The notes below the pieces were generated by a model. The model did not search any database. It saw only the letters and a list, made by a program, of their open reading frames with translations, and was not told where the DNA came from. Shown here piece by piece: positions 15,488 through 27,976 of a stretch of 64,000 bases of DNA; position 1 is the stretch's first letter, and every line of letters starts with the position of its first letter. The DNA is taken from positions 62,001 through 126,000 of the forward strand of contig NZ_JAFFJT010000019.1 of assembly GCF_016924665.1 (NCBI RefSeq), written 5' to 3'. Source of the stretch: Nocardioides sp. SYSU D00038 (lineage in GTDB: Bacteria > Actinomycetota > Actinomycetes > Propionibacteriales > Nocardioidaceae). A program made the translations under genes and the position numbers.

Positions 15488-15847
15488 ATGGAGCTCTACA
15501 CGCCGGTTCTCGTACTGGCGGCCCTCGCCGCTCTGTTCGCCGTCGGATCGGTGGCGATGAGCGCGTTCGTGGGGCCCAAGCGCTACAACCGGGCGAAGCT
15601 CGACTCCTACGAGTGCGGCATCGAGCCGACGCCGCAGCCGGTGGGCGGCGGCCGCTTCCCGGTGAAGTACTACATCACCGCGATGATGTTCATCGTCTTC
15701 GACATCGAGATCATCTTCCTCTACCCCTGGGCCGTCCACTTCGACGCGATGAAGTTCTTCGGCCTGGTCGAGATGGTCATCTTCATCGCCACCGTCTTCG
15801 TCGCCTACGCCTACGTGTGGCGCCGCGGCGGCCTCGACTGGGACTAG
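15488..15847 (+). CDS. nuoA: NADH-quinone oxidoreductase subunit A
   Basis: Membrane subunit of complex I, 119 residues, three transmembrane helices. The Q-site-side loop between helices 1 and 2, [12 protein letters not shown], carries the conserved Cys-Gly-Glu, and [13 protein letters not shown] is the conserved second helix. The start MELYTPV follows GGAAGGAACG. It is first of an uninterrupted 14-gene operon whose genes mostly touch or overlap, in the standard order A to N. Confidence 0.95.
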   Translation: MELYTPVLVLAALAALFAVGSVAMSAFVGPKRYNRAKLDSYECGIEPTPQPVGGGRFPVKYYITAMMFIVFDIEIIFLYPWAVHFDAMKFFGLVEMVIFIATVFVAYAYVWRRGGLDWD

Positions 15848-15857
15848 GAGCAACACC

Positions 15858-16408
<551 letters not shown>

Positions 16409-16412
<4 letters not shown>

Positions 16413-17164
16413 GCGAGGACCAGAAGGACGTGCTGCCCGAGCCCAAGGGGCCCGAGCAGCGGGCCGAGGACGCGTCGCCCGAGAACTCCCCGGCGACGCT
16501 CGACCCGACCGTCCCCGCGGTCGGCGTGCGGCGTGGCATGTTCGGCGTCAGCGGCACCGGCGACACCAGCGGCTACGGCGGCCTGGTGCAGCCGGTCGTC
16601 TTCCCGGGCGTGGCCACCCGGCCGTTCGAGGGGTGGCACGAGGACGTCGCCGCGGCGCTCGACACCGCGCTGGCCGGCGGTGGCGTCGAGCACGCCGTGG
16701 AGTCCGTGGTCATCCACCGCGGCGAGATCACCTTCCACGTGCGCCGTGACGACCTCCCGGTGGTCGCCCGACTGCTCCGCGACGACCCGGCGCTGCGCTT
16801 CGAGATGTGCCTCGGCGTCAGCGGCGTCCACTACCCCGACGACGTCGGTCGCGAGCTGCACGCCGTCTACCACCTGCTCTCGATGACCCACAACCGCCGG
16901 ATCCGCCTCGAGGTCACCGCGCCCGACGCCGACCCGCGGATCCCGTCGATCGTGGCGACCTACCCCACCAACGACTGGCACGAGCGCGAGACCTACGACA
17001 TGTTCGGCCTCGTCTTCGAGGGCCACCCGGCGCTGACCCGGGTCCTCATGCCCGACGACTGGCCGGGCCACCCCCAGCGCAAGGACTACCCGCTCGGCGG
17101 CATCCCGGTCGAGTACAAGGGCGGCAGCATCCCGCCGCCCGACCAGCGGAGGAGCTACAACTGA
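16409..17164 (+). CDS. nuoC: NADH-quinone oxidoreductase subunit C
   Basis: Peripheral-arm subunit, 251 residues. The family core starts around residue 75; the signature [24 protein letters not shown] is near the C-terminus, preceded by [13 protein letters not shown]. The first ~70 residues are a Glu/Pro-rich extension often found in actinobacterial NuoC. The GTG start at the nuoB stop is chosen because the extension follows in frame without a better start. NuoC is separate from NuoD here, unlike the fused NuoCD of E. coli. Confidence 0.94.
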
Positions 17165-18504
17165 TGAGCACCACCGAGGACCTCTACGCCGGCGCGTCGG
17201 ACACCACCGAGGGCCGCGTCTTCACGGTCACCGGCCAGGACTGGGACCAGATCAGCGAAGGGCTCGCCGACGACGGCCACGAGCGCGTCGTCGTCAACAT
17301 GGGCCCGCAGCACCCGTCGACCCACGGCGTGCTCCGGCTGATCCTCGAGCTCGAGGGCGAGACGGTCACCGAGGCGCGCTGCGGCATCGGCTACCTCCAC
17401 ACCGGCATCGAGAAGAACATGGAGTTCCGCTCCTGGGTGCAGGGCGTCACGTTCTGCACCCGGATGGACTACCTCTCGCCGTTCCACAACGAGCTGACCT
17501 ACTGCCTGGGCGTCGAGCGGCTGCTCGACATCGAGGACGACGTCCCGGAGAAGGCCCGCGTGATGCGGGTGCTGCTCTCCGAGCTCAACCGGATCTCCTC
17601 CCACCTCGTCGCGATCGCCACCGGCGGCATGGAGATCGGCGCGCTGACGGTGATGACCATCGGCTTCCGCGAGCGCGAGCTGGTGCTCGACCTCTTCGAG
17701 CTGATCACCGGGCTGCGGATGAACCACGCCTTCATCCGCCCCGGCGGCGTGGCGCAGGACCTGCCGCCCGGCGCGCTCGACGAGATCCGCGGCTTCATCG
17801 CGCTGATGAAGAAGCGGCTGCCCGAGTACGCCGCGCTCTGCAACGCCAACCCGATCTTCAAGGCCCGCCTCGAGGGCGTCGGCCACCTCGACCTCGAGGG
17901 CTGCCTGGCGCTGGGCCTCACCGGTCCGGTGCTGCGCAGCACCGGCTACCCGTGGGACCTGCGCAAGACCCAGCCCTACAGCGGCTACGAGGAGTACGAG
18001 TTCGACGTCCAGACGTGGGACACCGCCGACTCCTACGGCCGGTTCCGGATCCGCCTCAACGAGATGTGGGAGTCGCTGCGGATCGTCGAGCAGGCCGCCA
18101 ACCGGCTGGCCTCGCTGGAGGGCGCCCCGGTCATGGTCGCGGACAAGAAGGTGGCCTGGCCCAGCCAGCTGGCCATCGGCTCCGACGGCATGGGCAACAG
18201 CCTCGACCACATCCGCCACATCATGGGCGAGTCGATGGAGGCCCTGATCCACCACTTCAAGCTGGTCACGGAGGGCTTCCGGGTGCCGGCCGGCCAGGCC
18301 TACGTGCCGGTCGAGTCGCCGCGCGGCGAGCTCGGGGCCCACGTGGTCTCCGACGGCGGCACCCGCCCGTTCCGCGCGCACTTCCGCGACCCGTCGTTCA
18401 CCAACCTGCAGGCGACGAGCGTGATGAGCGAGGGCGGCATGGTCGCCGACGTCATCGTCGCGATCGCCAGCATCGACCCCGTCATGGGAGGCGTCGACCG
18501 ATGA
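17164..18504 (+). CDS. nuoD: NADH-quinone oxidoreductase subunit D
   Basis: A 446-residue subunit related to hydrogenase large subunits that forms much of the quinone chamber. [27 protein letters not shown] and [10 protein letters not shown] are signature blocks; the conserved His-Gly pair of the quinone pocket is in STHG. It ends with DPVMGGVDR as most homologues do. Start and stop overlap neighbouring genes (TGATG and ATGA). Confidence 0.96.
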   Translation: MSTTEDLYAGASDTTEGRVFTVTGQDWDQISEGLADDGHERVVVNMGPQHPSTHGVLRLILELEGETVTEARCGIGYLHTGIEKNMEFRSWVQGVTFCTRMDYLSPFHNELTYCLGVERLLDIEDDVPEKARVMRVLLSELNRISSHLVAIATGGMEIGALTVMTIGFRERELVLDLFELITGLRMNHAFIRPGGVAQDLPPGALDEIRGFIALMKKRLPEYAALCNANPIFKARLEGVGHLDLEGCLALGLTGPVLRSTGYPWDLRKTQPYSGYEEYEFDVQTWDTADSYGRFRIRLNEMWESLRIVEQAANRLASLEGAPVMVADKKVAWPSQLAIGSDGMGNSLDHIRHIMGESMEALIHHFKLVTEGFRVPAGQAYVPVESPRGELGAHVVSDGGTRPFRAHFRDPSFTNLQATSVMSEGGMVADVIVAIASIDPVMGGVDR

Positions 18505-19259
18505 GCTTCACCCAGGAGACGCTCGCGGAGCTGCGCGAGATCGCCGGCCGCTACCCGCAGCCGCGCTCGGGCCTGCTGCCGATGCTCCACCTCGTCCAGT
18601 CCGTCGAGGGCCGGATCACCTCCGAGGGCATCGAGACCTGCGCCGACATCCTCGACCTGTCGCCCGCCGAGGTCAGCGGCGTGGCGACGTTCTACACGAT
18701 GTACAAGCGCAAGCCCGTCGGCGACTACCTCGTCGGCGTGTGCACCAACACGCTGTGCGCGGTGATGGGCGGCGACGCGATCTTCGACCGGCTCAAGGAC
18801 CACCTCGACGTCGGCAACGACGAGACGACCGCCGACGGCAAGATCACCCTCGAGCACATCGAGTGCAACGCCGCCTGCGACTACGCGCCGGTGATGATGG
18901 TCAACTGGGAGTTCCTCGACAACCAGACCCCGGAGTCGGCGACCCAGCTGGTCGACGACCTCCGTGCGGGCAAGGAGGTCCACTCCACCCGCGGGCCGAA
19001 GCTCTGCACCTGGCGCGAGACCGAGCGGGTGCTGGCAGGCTTCCCCGACGGCCGGGTCGACGAGGGCCCGGCCGCGGGCCCGGCGTCGCTGGTGGGTCTC
19101 TCCATCGCCCGCGAGCGCGGCTGGACCGCGCCCGACACCGACGAGACCGCCGCGGCCGACGGCACCGGCGCCGAGTCGAAGGTCGGCGCCGCCGAGCAGG
19201 CCGACACCTCGCGCGCCGAGTCCGAGACCACCCAGGAGGAGGGCCAGAAGAATGGCTGA
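18501..19259 (+). CDS. nuoE: NADH-quinone oxidoreductase subunit E
   Basis: Thioredoxin-like [2Fe-2S] subunit, 252 residues. Cluster N1a ligands are C81, C86, C122 and C126 in VCTNTLC and ECNAAC. The folded part ends near residue 170; the rest is an acidic low-complexity tail of ~80 residues (rich in Ala, Glu, Thr), longer than the ~165-residue E. coli protein but usual in actinobacteria. Overlaps nuoF by eight bases. Confidence 0.95.
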   Translation: MSFTQETLAELREIAGRYPQPRSGLLPMLHLVQSVEGRITSEGIETCADILDLSPAEVSGVATFYTMYKRKPVGDYLVGVCTNTLCAVMGGDAIFDRLKDHLDVGNDETTADGKITLEHIECNAACDYAPVMMVNWEFLDNQTPESATQLVDDLRAGKEVHSTRGPKLCTWRETERVLAGFPDGRVDEGPAAGPASLVGLSIARERGWTAPDTDETAAADGTGAESKVGAAEQADTSRAESETTQEEGQKNG

Positions 19260-20577
19260 CACGCTGACGCCGGTCCTCACCGACGACTGGGACGCCGAGC
19301 AGAGCTGGAAGCTCGCCACCTACGAGTCGCGCGGCGGCTACCAGGCCCTCACCAAGGCGCTGGGCATGGCCCAGGACGACATCATCACCGCGGTCAAGGA
19401 CTCCGGGCTGCGCGGTCGCGGCGGCGCGGGCTTCCCGACCGGCATGAAGTGGTCGTTCATCCCGCAGGACAACCCCAAGCCGAAGTACCTCGTCGTCAAC
19501 GCCGACGAGTCCGAGCCGGGCACCTGCAAGGACATCCCGCTGATGATGGCCTCGCCGCACACGCTCGTGGAGGGCGTGATCATCAGCTCCTACGCCATCC
19601 GGGCCAACCACGCGTTCATCTACATCCGGGGCGAGGTCGCCCACGTGATCCGCCGCGTGCAGGCCGCGGTCGCCGAGGCCTACGCCGCCGGCCACCTCGG
19701 CAAGGACATCCACGGCTCGGGCTACGACCTCGACGTCGTCGTCCACGCCGGCGCCGGCGCCTACATCTGCGGCGAGGAGACCGCCCTGCTCGAGGGCCTC
19801 GAGGGACGCCGCGGCCAGCCGCGGCTGCGCCCGCCGTTCCCCGCCGTGGCCGGCCTCTACGCCAGCCCCACCGTGATCAACAACGTCGAGTCGATCGCCT
19901 CGGTGCCGAGCATCGTCAAGAACGGCGCCGCCTGGTTCGCCGGCATGGGCACCGAGAAGTCCAAGGGCTTCGGCATCTTCTCCCTGTCCGGCCACGTCAC
20001 CCGGCCCGGCCAGTACGAGGCGCCGCTCGGCATCACCCTGCGCGAGCTGATCGAGCTGGCCGGCGGCATCCGCGAGGGCCACTCGCTGAAGTTCTGGACC
20101 CCCGGCGGCTCCAGCACCCCGCTGCTGACCGACGCCCACCTCGACGAGCCCCTCGACTTCGAGGGGATGGCCGGCGTCGGCACCATGCTCGGCACCCGCG
20201 CCATCCAGCTCTTCGACGAGACCACCTGCGTGGTCCGCGCGGTGCTGCGGTGGACGGAGTTCTACAAGCACGAGTCGTGCGGCAAGTGCACGCCCTGCCG
20301 CGAGGGCACCTGGTGGCTGGTGCAGACCCTGGCAGCGCTGGAGAAGGGACAGGGCAGCGAGAGCGACCTCGACCTCCTGCTCGACCAGTGCGACAACATC
20401 CTGGGCCGCTCGTTCTGCGCCCTGGGCGACGGCGCGACCAGCCCGATCACGAGCTCGATCAAGTTCTTCCGCGACGAGTACCTCGCCCACCTCACCCACG
20501 GCGGCTGCCCGTTCGACCCGGCCGCCTCCACCCTGTTCCCGTCCCTGTCGAGCACTGCTGTCGGAGCCCAGGCATGA
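19252..20577 (+). CDS. nuoF: NADH-quinone oxidoreductase subunit F (NADH- and FMN-binding)
   Basis: The NADH-oxidising subunit, 441 residues. [10 protein letters not shown] binds [19 protein letters not shown] and [13 protein letters not shown] are core motifs, and the [4Fe-4S] N3 ligands are C343, C346, C349 and C389 ([11 protein letters not shown] and FCALGD). All are intact. Its stop overlaps nuoG by four bases. Confidence 0.96.
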   Translation: MADTLTPVLTDDWDAEQSWKLATYESRGGYQALTKALGMAQDDIITAVKDSGLRGRGGAGFPTGMKWSFIPQDNPKPKYLVVNADESEPGTCKDIPLMMASPHTLVEGVIISSYAIRANHAFIYIRGEVAHVIRRVQAAVAEAYAAGHLGKDIHGSGYDLDVVVHAGAGAYICGEETALLEGLEGRRGQPRLRPPFPAVAGLYASPTVINNVESIASVPSIVKNGAAWFAGMGTEKSKGFGIFSLSGHVTRPGQYEAPLGITLRELIELAGGIREGHSLKFWTPGGSSTPLLTDAHLDEPLDFEGMAGVGTMLGTRAIQLFDETTCVVRAVLRWTEFYKHESCGKCTPCREGTWWLVQTLAALEKGQGSESDLDLLLDQCDNILGRSFCALGDGATSPITSSIKFFRDEYLAHLTHGGCPFDPAASTLFPSLSSTAVGAQA

Positions 20578-22991
20578 CGACCACGCCCGAGAAGGCCGCC
20601 CAGGAGACCGACCTGGTCACCGTCACCATCGACGGCGTCCAGGTGAGCGTCCCCAAGGACACCCTGGTGATCCGCGCCGCCGAGCAGGTGGGCGTGCAGA
20701 TCCCGAGGTTCTGCGACCACCCCCTGCTCGCGCCGGTCGGCGCCTGCCGGCAGTGCCTGGTCGACGTCCCCGACGCCGGCAACGGGCGCGGCTTCCCCAA
20801 GCCGCAGGCCTCGTGCACCCTGCCGGTGGCCGACGGCATGGTGGTGAGCACCCAGCTGACCAGCGAGGTGGCCGACAAGGCCCAGCAGGGCGTGATGGAG
20901 TTCCTGCTCATCAACCACCCCCTCGACTGCCCGGTCTGCGACAAGGGCGGCGAGTGCCCCCTGCAGAACCAGGCGATGTCCAACGGTCGCGGCGAGTCGC
21001 GGTTCACCGACTCCGGTGCGGGCGGCATCAAGCGCACGTTCCCCAAGCCGATCAACCTCTCGCCGCAGATCCTGCTCGACCGGGAGCGCTGCATCGTGTG
21101 CCAGCGCTGCACCCGGTTCGCCGCCGAGATCGCGGGCGACCCGTTCATCGAGCTGGTCGAGCGCGGAGCCCAGCAGCAGATCGGCATCGCCGAGAACGCG
21201 CCGTTCCTCTCCTACTTCGGCGGCAACGTCATCCAGATCTGCCCGGTCGGCGCGCTGACCTCGGAGTCCTACCGGTTCCGGTCCCGCCCGTTCGACCTGG
21301 TCTCGACCCCCTCGGTGGCCGAGCACGACGCCTGCGGCTCCGCGATCCGCGTCGACCACCGGCGCGGCAAGGTGATGCGCCGGCTGGCCGGCAACGACCC
21401 CGAGGTCAACGAGGAGTGGATCACCGACAAGGACCGCTTCGCGTTCACCTACGCGACCGCCCCCGACCGGATCACCTACCCCCAGGTGCGCGACCGGGTC
21501 GAGGACGGCGGCGACGGGGCGCTGCGGCCGGCGTCCTGGCCCGAGGCGTTCGCGGTCGCGGCCCGCGGCCTCGCCGCGGCCGGTGCGATCGGCGTGCTCC
21601 CCGGCGGCCGGGTGACGGCCGAGGACGCCTTCGCCTACAGCAGCTTCGCCCGGGTCGCCCTGGGCACCAACGACGTCGACTTCCGGGCCCGGCCGCTCTC
21701 GGCCGAGGAGACCTCGTTCCTCGCCGCCCGCGTGGTGCTCGGCGCACCCCAGGTCGGTGGCGTGTCGTACGCCGACCTCGAGGCGGCCAGCACGGTCGTG
21801 CTCGCGGGGCTCGAGCCCGAGGACGAGGCCGGCATGGTCTTCCTGCGGCTGCGCAAGGCCGTCAAGGCCGGCGCCCGCGTGGTCGCGGTCGCGCCGTTCT
21901 CGACCCGGGGCCTGCGCAAGCTCGGTGGGGAGCTGGTCGCCACCGCGCCCGGTGGCGAGGCCACCGCCCTCGACGCCCTGACCGGCCTCGACGAGCGCTC
22001 CGTGGTGCTGGTCGGCGAGCGCCTGGCGACCTCGCCCGGCGCCCTGTCGGCCGCCGCCCGGCTCGCCGACGGTGCCGGCGCTCGGCTCGCCTGGGTGCCC
22101 CGCCGCGCCGGTGACCGCGGCGCGATCGAGGCCGGCTGCCTGCCGAACCTGCTGCCCGGCGGCCGACCGGTCGCCGACGCCTCGGCCCGCGTCGACGCCG
22201 CGGCCACCTGGGGCGTCGACGGCGTGCCCGAGACCCCCGGCCGCGACGCCGACGCGATCGTCGCCGCGGCGGTGGCCGGCGAGCTCGGCGGCCTGGTCGT
22301 CGGCGGCGTCGACCCCGACGACACCGCCGACCCGGCGGCCTTCCGCGCGGCGCTCGACGCGGCGTCGTTCGTGGTCGCCCTCGAGCTGCGCGAGACCGAC
22401 GTGACCCGGGCCGCCGACGTGGTGTTCCCGGTGGCGCCGGTCAGCGACAAGGCCGGCACCTTCGTGACCTGGGAGGGCCGGGTCCGGCCGTTCGAGGCGG
22501 TCTTCAGCAACCCCGCCTCGCTGCCCGACCTGCGGATCCTCGCCGGCATCGCCGAGGAGCTCGGCCGCCCGCTCGGCTTCCGCACCGTCCAGGAGGTCCG
22601 TGCCCGGATGGCCGAGATGGGCCCCTGGGACGGCGCCCGCGCTACCCACGAGCCGGTCGCGGCCGCGCCCGCGGCGCCGGCGGCGGCGTCGGAGGGCTTG
22701 CTGCTCGCCACCTGGAAGCAGCTGGTCGACAACGGTTCGATGCAGGACGGCGACGACTTCTACCGCAGCACCGGGCGCACCCCGGTGGTGCGGGTGACCC
22801 GCACCGTCTACGACGCGGTCGGGCCGGTCGTCACCCTCACCGGCGACCGGGGCTCGGTGTCGCTCCCGGCCGAGATCGCCGACCTGCCCGAGGGCGTGGC
22901 CTGGGTGCCCGCCAACTCCTTCGGCAACGGGGTGCTGGCCGACCTGGCCTCGCCCGGCAGCCGGGTCACCGTGAAGGGAGTGGAGGCATGA
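20574..22991 (+). CDS. nuoG: NADH-quinone oxidoreductase subunit G
   Basis: Large iron-sulfur subunit, 805 residues. The N-terminus holds a [2Fe-2S] cluster ([16 protein letters not shown]), the His-coordinated N5 cluster ([18 protein letters not shown]) and N4 (CIVCQRC, CPVG). The extra N7 motif Cx2Cx3Cx27C should follow, but its four positions read A249, D252, S256 and T284, so N7 cannot form; a lone C254 remains. The C-terminal two thirds is a degenerate molybdopterin-oxidoreductase domain. The main electron path to N2 does not need N7, so the complex should work. Confidence 0.95.
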   Translation: MTTTPEKAAQETDLVTVTIDGVQVSVPKDTLVIRAAEQVGVQIPRFCDHPLLAPVGACRQCLVDVPDAGNGRGFPKPQASCTLPVADGMVVSTQLTSEVADKAQQGVMEFLLINHPLDCPVCDKGGECPLQNQAMSNGRGESRFTDSGAGGIKRTFPKPINLSPQILLDRERCIVCQRCTRFAAEIAGDPFIELVERGAQQQIGIAENAPFLSYFGGNVIQICPVGALTSESYRFRSRPFDLVSTPSVAEHDACGSAIRVDHRRGKVMRRLAGNDPEVNEEWITDKDRFAFTYATAPDRITYPQVRDRVEDGGDGALRPASWPEAFAVAARGLAAAGAIGVLPGGRVTAEDAFAYSSFARVALGTNDVDFRARPLSAEETSFLAARVVLGAPQVGGVSYADLEAASTVVLAGLEPEDEAGMVFLRLRKAVKAGARVVAVAPFSTRGLRKLGGELVATAPGGEATALDALTGLDERSVVLVGERLATSPGALSAAARLADGAGARLAWVPRRAGDRGAIEAGCLPNLLPGGRPVADASARVDAAATWGVDGVPETPGRDADAIVAAAVAGELGGLVVGGVDPDDTADPAAFRAALDAASFVVALELRETDVTRAADVVFPVAPVSDKAGTFVTWEGRVRPFEAVFSNPASLPDLRILAGIAEELGRPLGFRTVQEVRARMAEMGPWDGARATHEPVAAAPAAPAAASEGLLLATWKQLVDNGSMQDGDDFYRSTGRTPVVRVTRTVYDAVGPVVTLTGDRGSVSLPAEIADLPEGVAWVPANSFGNGVLADLASPGSRVTVKGVEA

Positions 22992-24280
22992 TCTCCGCCG
23001 CCGACGACCTCTCGGCCTTCGGCCAGGACCCCTGGTGGGTCATCGGTCTCAAGGTCGTGCTGATCTTCGTCGTCCTGGTGCTGCTGACGCTGTTCAACAT
23101 CTGGTGGGAGCGCCGCGTGGTCGCGCGGATGCAGCACCGGATCGGCCCCAACGTGCACGGCCCCTTCGGCCTGCTGCAGTCGCTGGCCGACGGCGTCAAG
23201 CTGGCCCTCAAGGAGGACATCATCCCCAAGGCCGCCGACAAGGTGGTCTTCCTGCTCGCCCCCGTGCTGGCCACGGTGCCGGCGTTCGTGACCTTCGCGG
23301 TGATCCCGTTCGGGCCCGAGGTCAACTTCTTCGGCCACCAGACCCCGCTCCAGCTCACCGACATGCCCGTGGCGGTGCTGTTCGTGATGGCCGTCGCCTC
23401 GATCGGCATCTACGGCATCGTGCTCGGCGGCTGGTCCAGCGGCTCGACGTACTCCCTGCTGGGCGGCCTGCGCTCCAGCGCCCAGATGATCTCCTACGAG
23501 GTCTCGATGGGCCTCGCGCTCGTCGCGGTCTTCCTCTACGCCGGCTCGATGTCGACGTCGGAGATCGTCGAGGCCCAGGACGACCTCTGGTTCGGCCTGA
23601 TCCTGGTGCCGTCGTTCGTGATCTACGTGATCTCGATGATCGGCGAGGTCAACCGGGCGCCGTTCGACCTCCCCGAGGCCGAGGGGGAGCTGGTGGGCGG
23701 CTTCCACACCGAGTACAGCTCGCTGAAGTTCGCGCTCTTCTTCCTCGCCGAGTACATCAACATGGCGACGGTCTCCGCGCTGGCCACCACGCTGTTCCTC
23801 GGCGGCTGGCACGCGCCGTTCTGGATCGACGAGCTCTACAGCGGCTTCAACGAGGGCTACTGGCCGGTGCTGTGGTTCTTCGGCAAGGTGCTCTTCTTCA
23901 TCTTCATCTTCATCTGGCTGCGCGGCTCGCTGCCGCGGCTGCGCTACGACCAGTTCATGGCGTTCGGCTGGAAGCGGCTGATCCCCGTCTCGCTGGTGTG
24001 GATCGTCGCGGTGGCGACCATCCGGTCGATCTCGCTCGACGGCGGTATCGACCGGCGCTACCTGCTGATCGGCATCGGCGTGCTGGCCGTGGTCTTCCTC
24101 GCGCTGTTCTTCGTCGGCGACCCCGGCGGCGACGACGAGGAGGAGGCCGCCCCCGAGGGTGGTCGTGCCGGGGGCTACCCCGTGCCGCCGATGCCCGCCG
24201 GCGGCGCCGTCCGCGGGGCCGCTGCACCGCTGACCTTCGAGACATCGACCGTCGCCGCGAGCGCCGGGAAGGACGAGTAG
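22988..24280 (+). CDS. nuoH: NADH-quinone oxidoreductase subunit H
   Basis: Membrane subunit at the junction of the two arms, 430 residues, about eight helices. The conserved block [37 protein letters not shown] and [13 protein letters not shown] are present and line the quinone tunnel. The last ~45 residues (acidic EEE, then Gly/Pro-rich) extend beyond the family core. Overlaps nuoG by four bases. Confidence 0.96.
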   Translation: MISAADDLSAFGQDPWWVIGLKVVLIFVVLVLLTLFNIWWERRVVARMQHRIGPNVHGPFGLLQSLADGVKLALKEDIIPKAADKVVFLLAPVLATVPAFVTFAVIPFGPEVNFFGHQTPLQLTDMPVAVLFVMAVASIGIYGIVLGGWSSGSTYSLLGGLRSSAQMISYEVSMGLALVAVFLYAGSMSTSEIVEAQDDLWFGLILVPSFVIYVISMIGEVNRAPFDLPEAEGELVGGFHTEYSSLKFALFFLAEYINMATVSALATTLFLGGWHAPFWIDELYSGFNEGYWPVLWFFGKVLFFIFIFIWLRGSLPRLRYDQFMAFGWKRLIPVSLVWIVAVATIRSISLDGGIDRRYLLIGIGVLAVVFLALFFVGDPGGDDEEEAAPEGGRAGGYPVPPMPAGGAVRGAAAPLTFETSTVAASAGKDE

Positions 24281-24283
24281 CCC

Positions 24284-24826
24284 ATGCCCACGTTGAAGGA
24301 GCAGTTCTGGGACCCGGTCGCCGGCTTCGGCGTCACGTTCCGGACCATGTTCAAGAAGGTCGTCACGGAGCAGTACCCGTTCGAGAAGCTCCCGACGGCC
24401 CCCCGCTTCCACGGCCGTCACCAGCTCAACCGCTGGCCCGACGGGCTGGAGAAGTGCATCGGCTGCGAGCTGTGCGCGTGGGCCTGCCCGGCCGACGCCA
24501 TCTACGTCGAGGGTGCGCAGAACTCCGAGGACGAGCGGTTCAGCCCGGGCGAGCGCTACGGCCGCGTCTACCAGATCAACTACCTGCGCTGCATCCTGTG
24601 CGGGCTGTGCATCGAGGCGTGCCCCACCCGCGCGCTCACGATGACCAACGAATACGAGCTGGCCGACGACAACCGCGCCGACCTGATCTACGAGAAGAAG
24701 GACCTCCTCGCGCCGCTGCTGCCCGGCATGGAGCAGCCGCCCCACCCGATGCGGCTCGGTGACGACGAGGGGGCCTACTACCGCGGCGCCTACAGCGCCC
24801 CTGCCCCCGACGAGGCGCAGGCATGA
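24284..24826 (+). CDS. nuoI: NADH-quinone oxidoreductase subunit I
   Basis: A 180-residue ferredoxin-like subunit with two [4Fe-4S] clusters, N6a and N6b, bound by [16 protein letters not shown] and [16 protein letters not shown]. It passes electrons from NuoG to NuoB. The tail after about residue 135 is acidic and variable. Overlaps nuoJ by four bases. Confidence 0.96.
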   Translation: MPTLKEQFWDPVAGFGVTFRTMFKKVVTEQYPFEKLPTAPRFHGRHQLNRWPDGLEKCIGCELCAWACPADAIYVEGAQNSEDERFSPGERYGRVYQINYLRCILCGLCIEACPTRALTMTNEYELADDNRADLIYEKKDLLAPLLPGMEQPPHPMRLGDDEGAYYRGAYSAPAPDEAQA

Positions 24827-25671
24827 CCGCGTTCTACGTCCTGGCGCCGCTGATGGTGATCGCTGCGTTGTGCCTGCTCTTCGTGCGCAAGGCCGTGCAC
24901 GCCGCGCTGCTGCTGGCCGTGGTGATGGTCAGTCTCGCGATCCTCTACGCCGTGCTCGAGGCGCCGTTCCTCTTCGCGGTGCAGATCATCGTCTACACCG
25001 GCGCGATCCTGATGCTGTTCCTGTTCGTCCTGATGCTCGTCGGCGTCGACGCCTCGGACTCGGTGGTGGAGACCATCCGCGGCCAGCGGCTGATGGCGGC
25101 GGTGGCCGGCCTCCTGCTGGGCGTCGTCCTGGTCGTCGGCCTCGGCCAGGTCACGCTCGGCACCGTGGTCGGCCTCGACGAGGCCAACTCCGGTGGCAAC
25201 ATCCAGGCCCTGGCCAACGTGCTGTTCTCCAAGTACGTCTTCGCCTTCGAGACCACCAGCGCCCTGCTGATCACCGCGGCGGTCGGCGCGATGGTGCTCG
25301 CCCACCGCGAGCGGCTGACCCCCAAGCCCTCCCAGGCCGACCTCGCCGCCCAGCGGGTGCGCGACTACGCCGAGACCGGCCGCAGCCTGGGCCCGCTGCC
25401 CGCACCGGGTGTGTTCGCGCGGCACAACGCGGTCGACACCCCCGCCCTGCTCCCCGACGGCACGGCCGCGGAGTCGTCGGTCTCCCGCGTGCTCGCCGCT
25501 CGGGGCACCGTGCGCTCGGTGCCGGCCGACGCGGCAGATCAGGTGGCCCGCACGATCGACGGCGTGCCCGGCGGGGCGTCGAGCGCGACGGACACCTCCG
25601 CCGGCTCGGGCCACAACACCGAGAACCCGTCGACCAGCACCCCCGACCCGGGCGAGGAGGCCGACCGATGA
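24823..25671 (+). CDS. nuoJ: NADH-quinone oxidoreductase subunit J
   Basis: Membrane subunit, five predicted helices in the first ~160 residues, with [22 protein letters not shown] containing the conserved helix 3. At 282 residues it is some 80-100 longer than E. coli NuoJ; the extra C-terminal part is hydrophilic and Ala/Ser/Thr-rich, as in other actinobacteria. Overlaps nuoK by four bases. Confidence 0.94.
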   Translation: MTAFYVLAPLMVIAALCLLFVRKAVHAALLLAVVMVSLAILYAVLEAPFLFAVQIIVYTGAILMLFLFVLMLVGVDASDSVVETIRGQRLMAAVAGLLLGVVLVVGLGQVTLGTVVGLDEANSGGNIQALANVLFSKYVFAFETTSALLITAAVGAMVLAHRERLTPKPSQADLAAQRVRDYAETGRSLGPLPAPGVFARHNAVDTPALLPDGTAAESSVSRVLAARGTVRSVPADAADQVARTIDGVPGGASSATDTSAGSGHNTENPSTSTPDPGEEADR

Positions 25672-25970
25672 CCGACATCACCCCGTTCATCGTGCTCTCC
25701 GCGATCCTGTTCACGATCGGCGCGGTCGGCGTCCTCGTGCGCCGCAACGCGATCGTGGTCTTCATGTGCGTCGAGCTGATGCTCAACGCCTGCAACCTCG
25801 CGCTGGTGGCCTTCGCCAAGCAGCACGGCAACCTCGACGGCCAGATCGCCGCCTTCTTCGTGATGGTGGTGGCCGCGGCCGAGGTCGTCGTCGGGCTCGC
25901 GATCATCATGACCATCTTCCGGACCCGTCGCTCGGCCTCGGTCGACGACGCGAGCCTGCTGAAGTTCTAG
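25668..25970 (+). CDS. nuoK: NADH-quinone oxidoreductase subunit K
   Basis: Small MrpC-like membrane subunit, 100 residues, three helices. The two membrane glutamates important for proton pumping are visible in [15 protein letters not shown] and in the last helix ([13 protein letters not shown]). Standard length for the family. Confidence 0.96.
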   Translation: MTDITPFIVLSAILFTIGAVGVLVRRNAIVVFMCVELMLNACNLALVAFAKQHGNLDGQIAAFFVMVVAAAEVVVGLAIIMTIFRTRRSASVDDASLLKF

Positions 25971-25983
25971 GAGCCACCCACCG

Positions 25984-27927
25984 ATGCTGTCCCTCTCCGA
26001 GGACCACCACATCCCGCTCGTGGACCCCTCCGCGGCCGACGGGGTCTTCTCGCTGACCTGGCTGGTGATCGGCCTGCCGCTGCTCGGTGCGGTCGTCCTG
26101 CTGCTCGGTGGGGCGCTGTTCCCGCGGGCGCTCGACCGGTGGGGCCACTGGTTCGGCACCGCGATGCCGATCGGCTCGTTCCTGATCAGCCTGGCGATGT
26201 TCTTCTCGCTCGCCGGCCGCGACTCCGGCGACCGCCAGGTGGTCCAGGAGCTCTACACCTGGATCGAGACCGGTGACCTCCACGTCGGCCTCGACCTGCT
26301 CTACGACCCGCTGTCCGCGCTGTTCCTCCTGCTGATCACGGGCGTCGGCTCGCTGATCCACGTCTACTCCATCGGCTACATGGAGCACGACGTGCGCCGC
26401 CGCCGCTTCTTCGGCTACCTGAACCTGTTCGTCGCGGCGATGCTGATGCTGATCCTCTCGGAGAACTACCTCGGGCTGTTCCTCGGCTGGGAGGGCGTCG
26501 GCCTGGCGTCGTACCTGCTGATCGGCTTCTGGCAGCACAAGCCGTCGGCCGCCGCGGCCGCCAAGAAGGCGTTCGTGGTCAACCGGGTCGGCGACCTCGG
26601 CATGTCGACCGCGATCATGCTGATGTTCGTCACCTTCGGTTCCACCAGCTTCGCGGTCGTGAGCGCCGGCGCGGGCGGCGCCTCCGACGCGGCGCTCACC
26701 GCGCTCGGCGTGCTGCTGCTCGTCGGTGCCTGCGGCAAGTCCGCCCAGGTGCCGCTGCAGTCGTGGCTGCTCGACGCGATGGAGGGCCCGACCCCGGTCT
26801 CGGCCCTCATCCACGCCGCGACCATGGTCACCGCCGGCGTCTACCTCATCACCCGCTCCAACTTCATCTTCGAGCTCGCCCCGCACGCCCAGACCGCCGT
26901 GGTGGTCGTCGCCACCGTGACGCTCCTGTGGGGCGCGATCATCGGTTGCGCCAAGGACGACATCAAGAAGGCGCTGGCCGGCTCGACGATGAGCCAGATC
27001 GGCTACATGATGCTCGGCGCCGGCCTCGGCGTCGCCGGCTACGCCTTCGCGATCTTCCACCTGCTGACCCACGGCTTCTTCAAGGCCAACATGTTCCTGG
27101 GCGCCGGGTCGGTCATGCACGCGATGGACGACGACGTCGACATGCGCCACTACGGCGCGCTGCGCAAGCTGCTGCCGGTCACGTTCCTGACCTTCGCGAT
27201 GGGCTACCTCGCGATCATCGGGTTCCCGGGCTTCTCGGGCTTCTGGTCCAAGGACAAGATCATCGAGACCGCCCTGGTCGAGAACCCGGTCGTGGGCATC
27301 TGCGCGCTGCTCGGCGCCGGCATCACCGGCTTCTACATGACCCGCCTGATGCTGATGACGTTCTTCACCAAGCAGCGCTGGGAGGACCAGGTCCACCCGC
27401 ACGAGTCGCCGAAGGTGATGACCGTGCCGCTGGTCGTGCTGGCGGCGCTGTCGGTGCTCGGCGGCCTGCTGCTGGCCGGCGACTGGATCGTGGAGTGGCT
27501 CGCGCCCGTCGTGGGCGAGGCGCCCCACCACGACCCGCCGCTGCCGGTCGTCGTGATCACCCTGATCACGGTCGCGACCGTCGCCGTCGGCGTGGCCGCC
27601 GCCTGGTTCCTGGTCGGCAAGCGCGACGTGCCCCGCGAGGCCCCGCAGGACGTCTCGTTCGCCACCCGCGCGGCGCGCGCCGACCTCTACGGCGACGCCA
27701 CCAACGACGCCCTCGTCGTCCGCCCCGGCCGCGCGCTGGTGACCGGGCTGACCACCGCCGACCGCAGCGTCGTCGACGGCACGTTCCGCGGCACGGCGCT
27801 GACCGTGAGCGCGCTCGGCACCCTGCTGCGCCGCGCGCAGAACGGCTACGTGCGCAGCTACGCGCTCTCGCTGCTGGCCGGCGTCCTGCTCGTGGTGCTG
27901 GCGCTCCTGGCGGTGAACCTCGCATGA
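25984..27927 (+). CDS. nuoL: NADH-quinone oxidoreductase subunit L
   Basis: Antiporter-like proton-pumping subunit, 647 residues, with about 16 helices including the long lateral helix at the C-terminus. Landmarks are [17 protein letters not shown] (conserved Glu), [31 protein letters not shown] and the lysine-bearing helices. Start ATG follows a GAGCC spacer after nuoK. A 49-base gap separates it from nuoM. Confidence 0.96.
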   Translation: MLSLSEDHHIPLVDPSAADGVFSLTWLVIGLPLLGAVVLLLGGALFPRALDRWGHWFGTAMPIGSFLISLAMFFSLAGRDSGDRQVVQELYTWIETGDLHVGLDLLYDPLSALFLLLITGVGSLIHVYSIGYMEHDVRRRRFFGYLNLFVAAMLMLILSENYLGLFLGWEGVGLASYLLIGFWQHKPSAAAAAKKAFVVNRVGDLGMSTAIMLMFVTFGSTSFAVVSAGAGGASDAALTALGVLLLVGACGKSAQVPLQSWLLDAMEGPTPVSALIHAATMVTAGVYLITRSNFIFELAPHAQTAVVVVATVTLLWGAIIGCAKDDIKKALAGSTMSQIGYMMLGAGLGVAGYAFAIFHLLTHGFFKANMFLGAGSVMHAMDDDVDMRHYGALRKLLPVTFLTFAMGYLAIIGFPGFSGFWSKDKIIETALVENPVVGICALLGAGITGFYMTRLMLMTFFTKQRWEDQVHPHESPKVMTVPLVVLAALSVLGGLLLAGDWIVEWLAPVVGEAPHHDPPLPVVVITLITVATVAVGVAAAWFLVGKRDVPREAPQDVSFATRAARADLYGDATNDALVVRPGRALVTGLTTADRSVVDGTFRGTALTVSALGTLLRRAQNGYVRSYALSLLAGVLLVVLALLAVNLA

Positions 27928-27976
27928 GCCTCCGCCAGCCCCGCCCCGTCCGCCCACGCGCCTGCGAGGACCCCGC

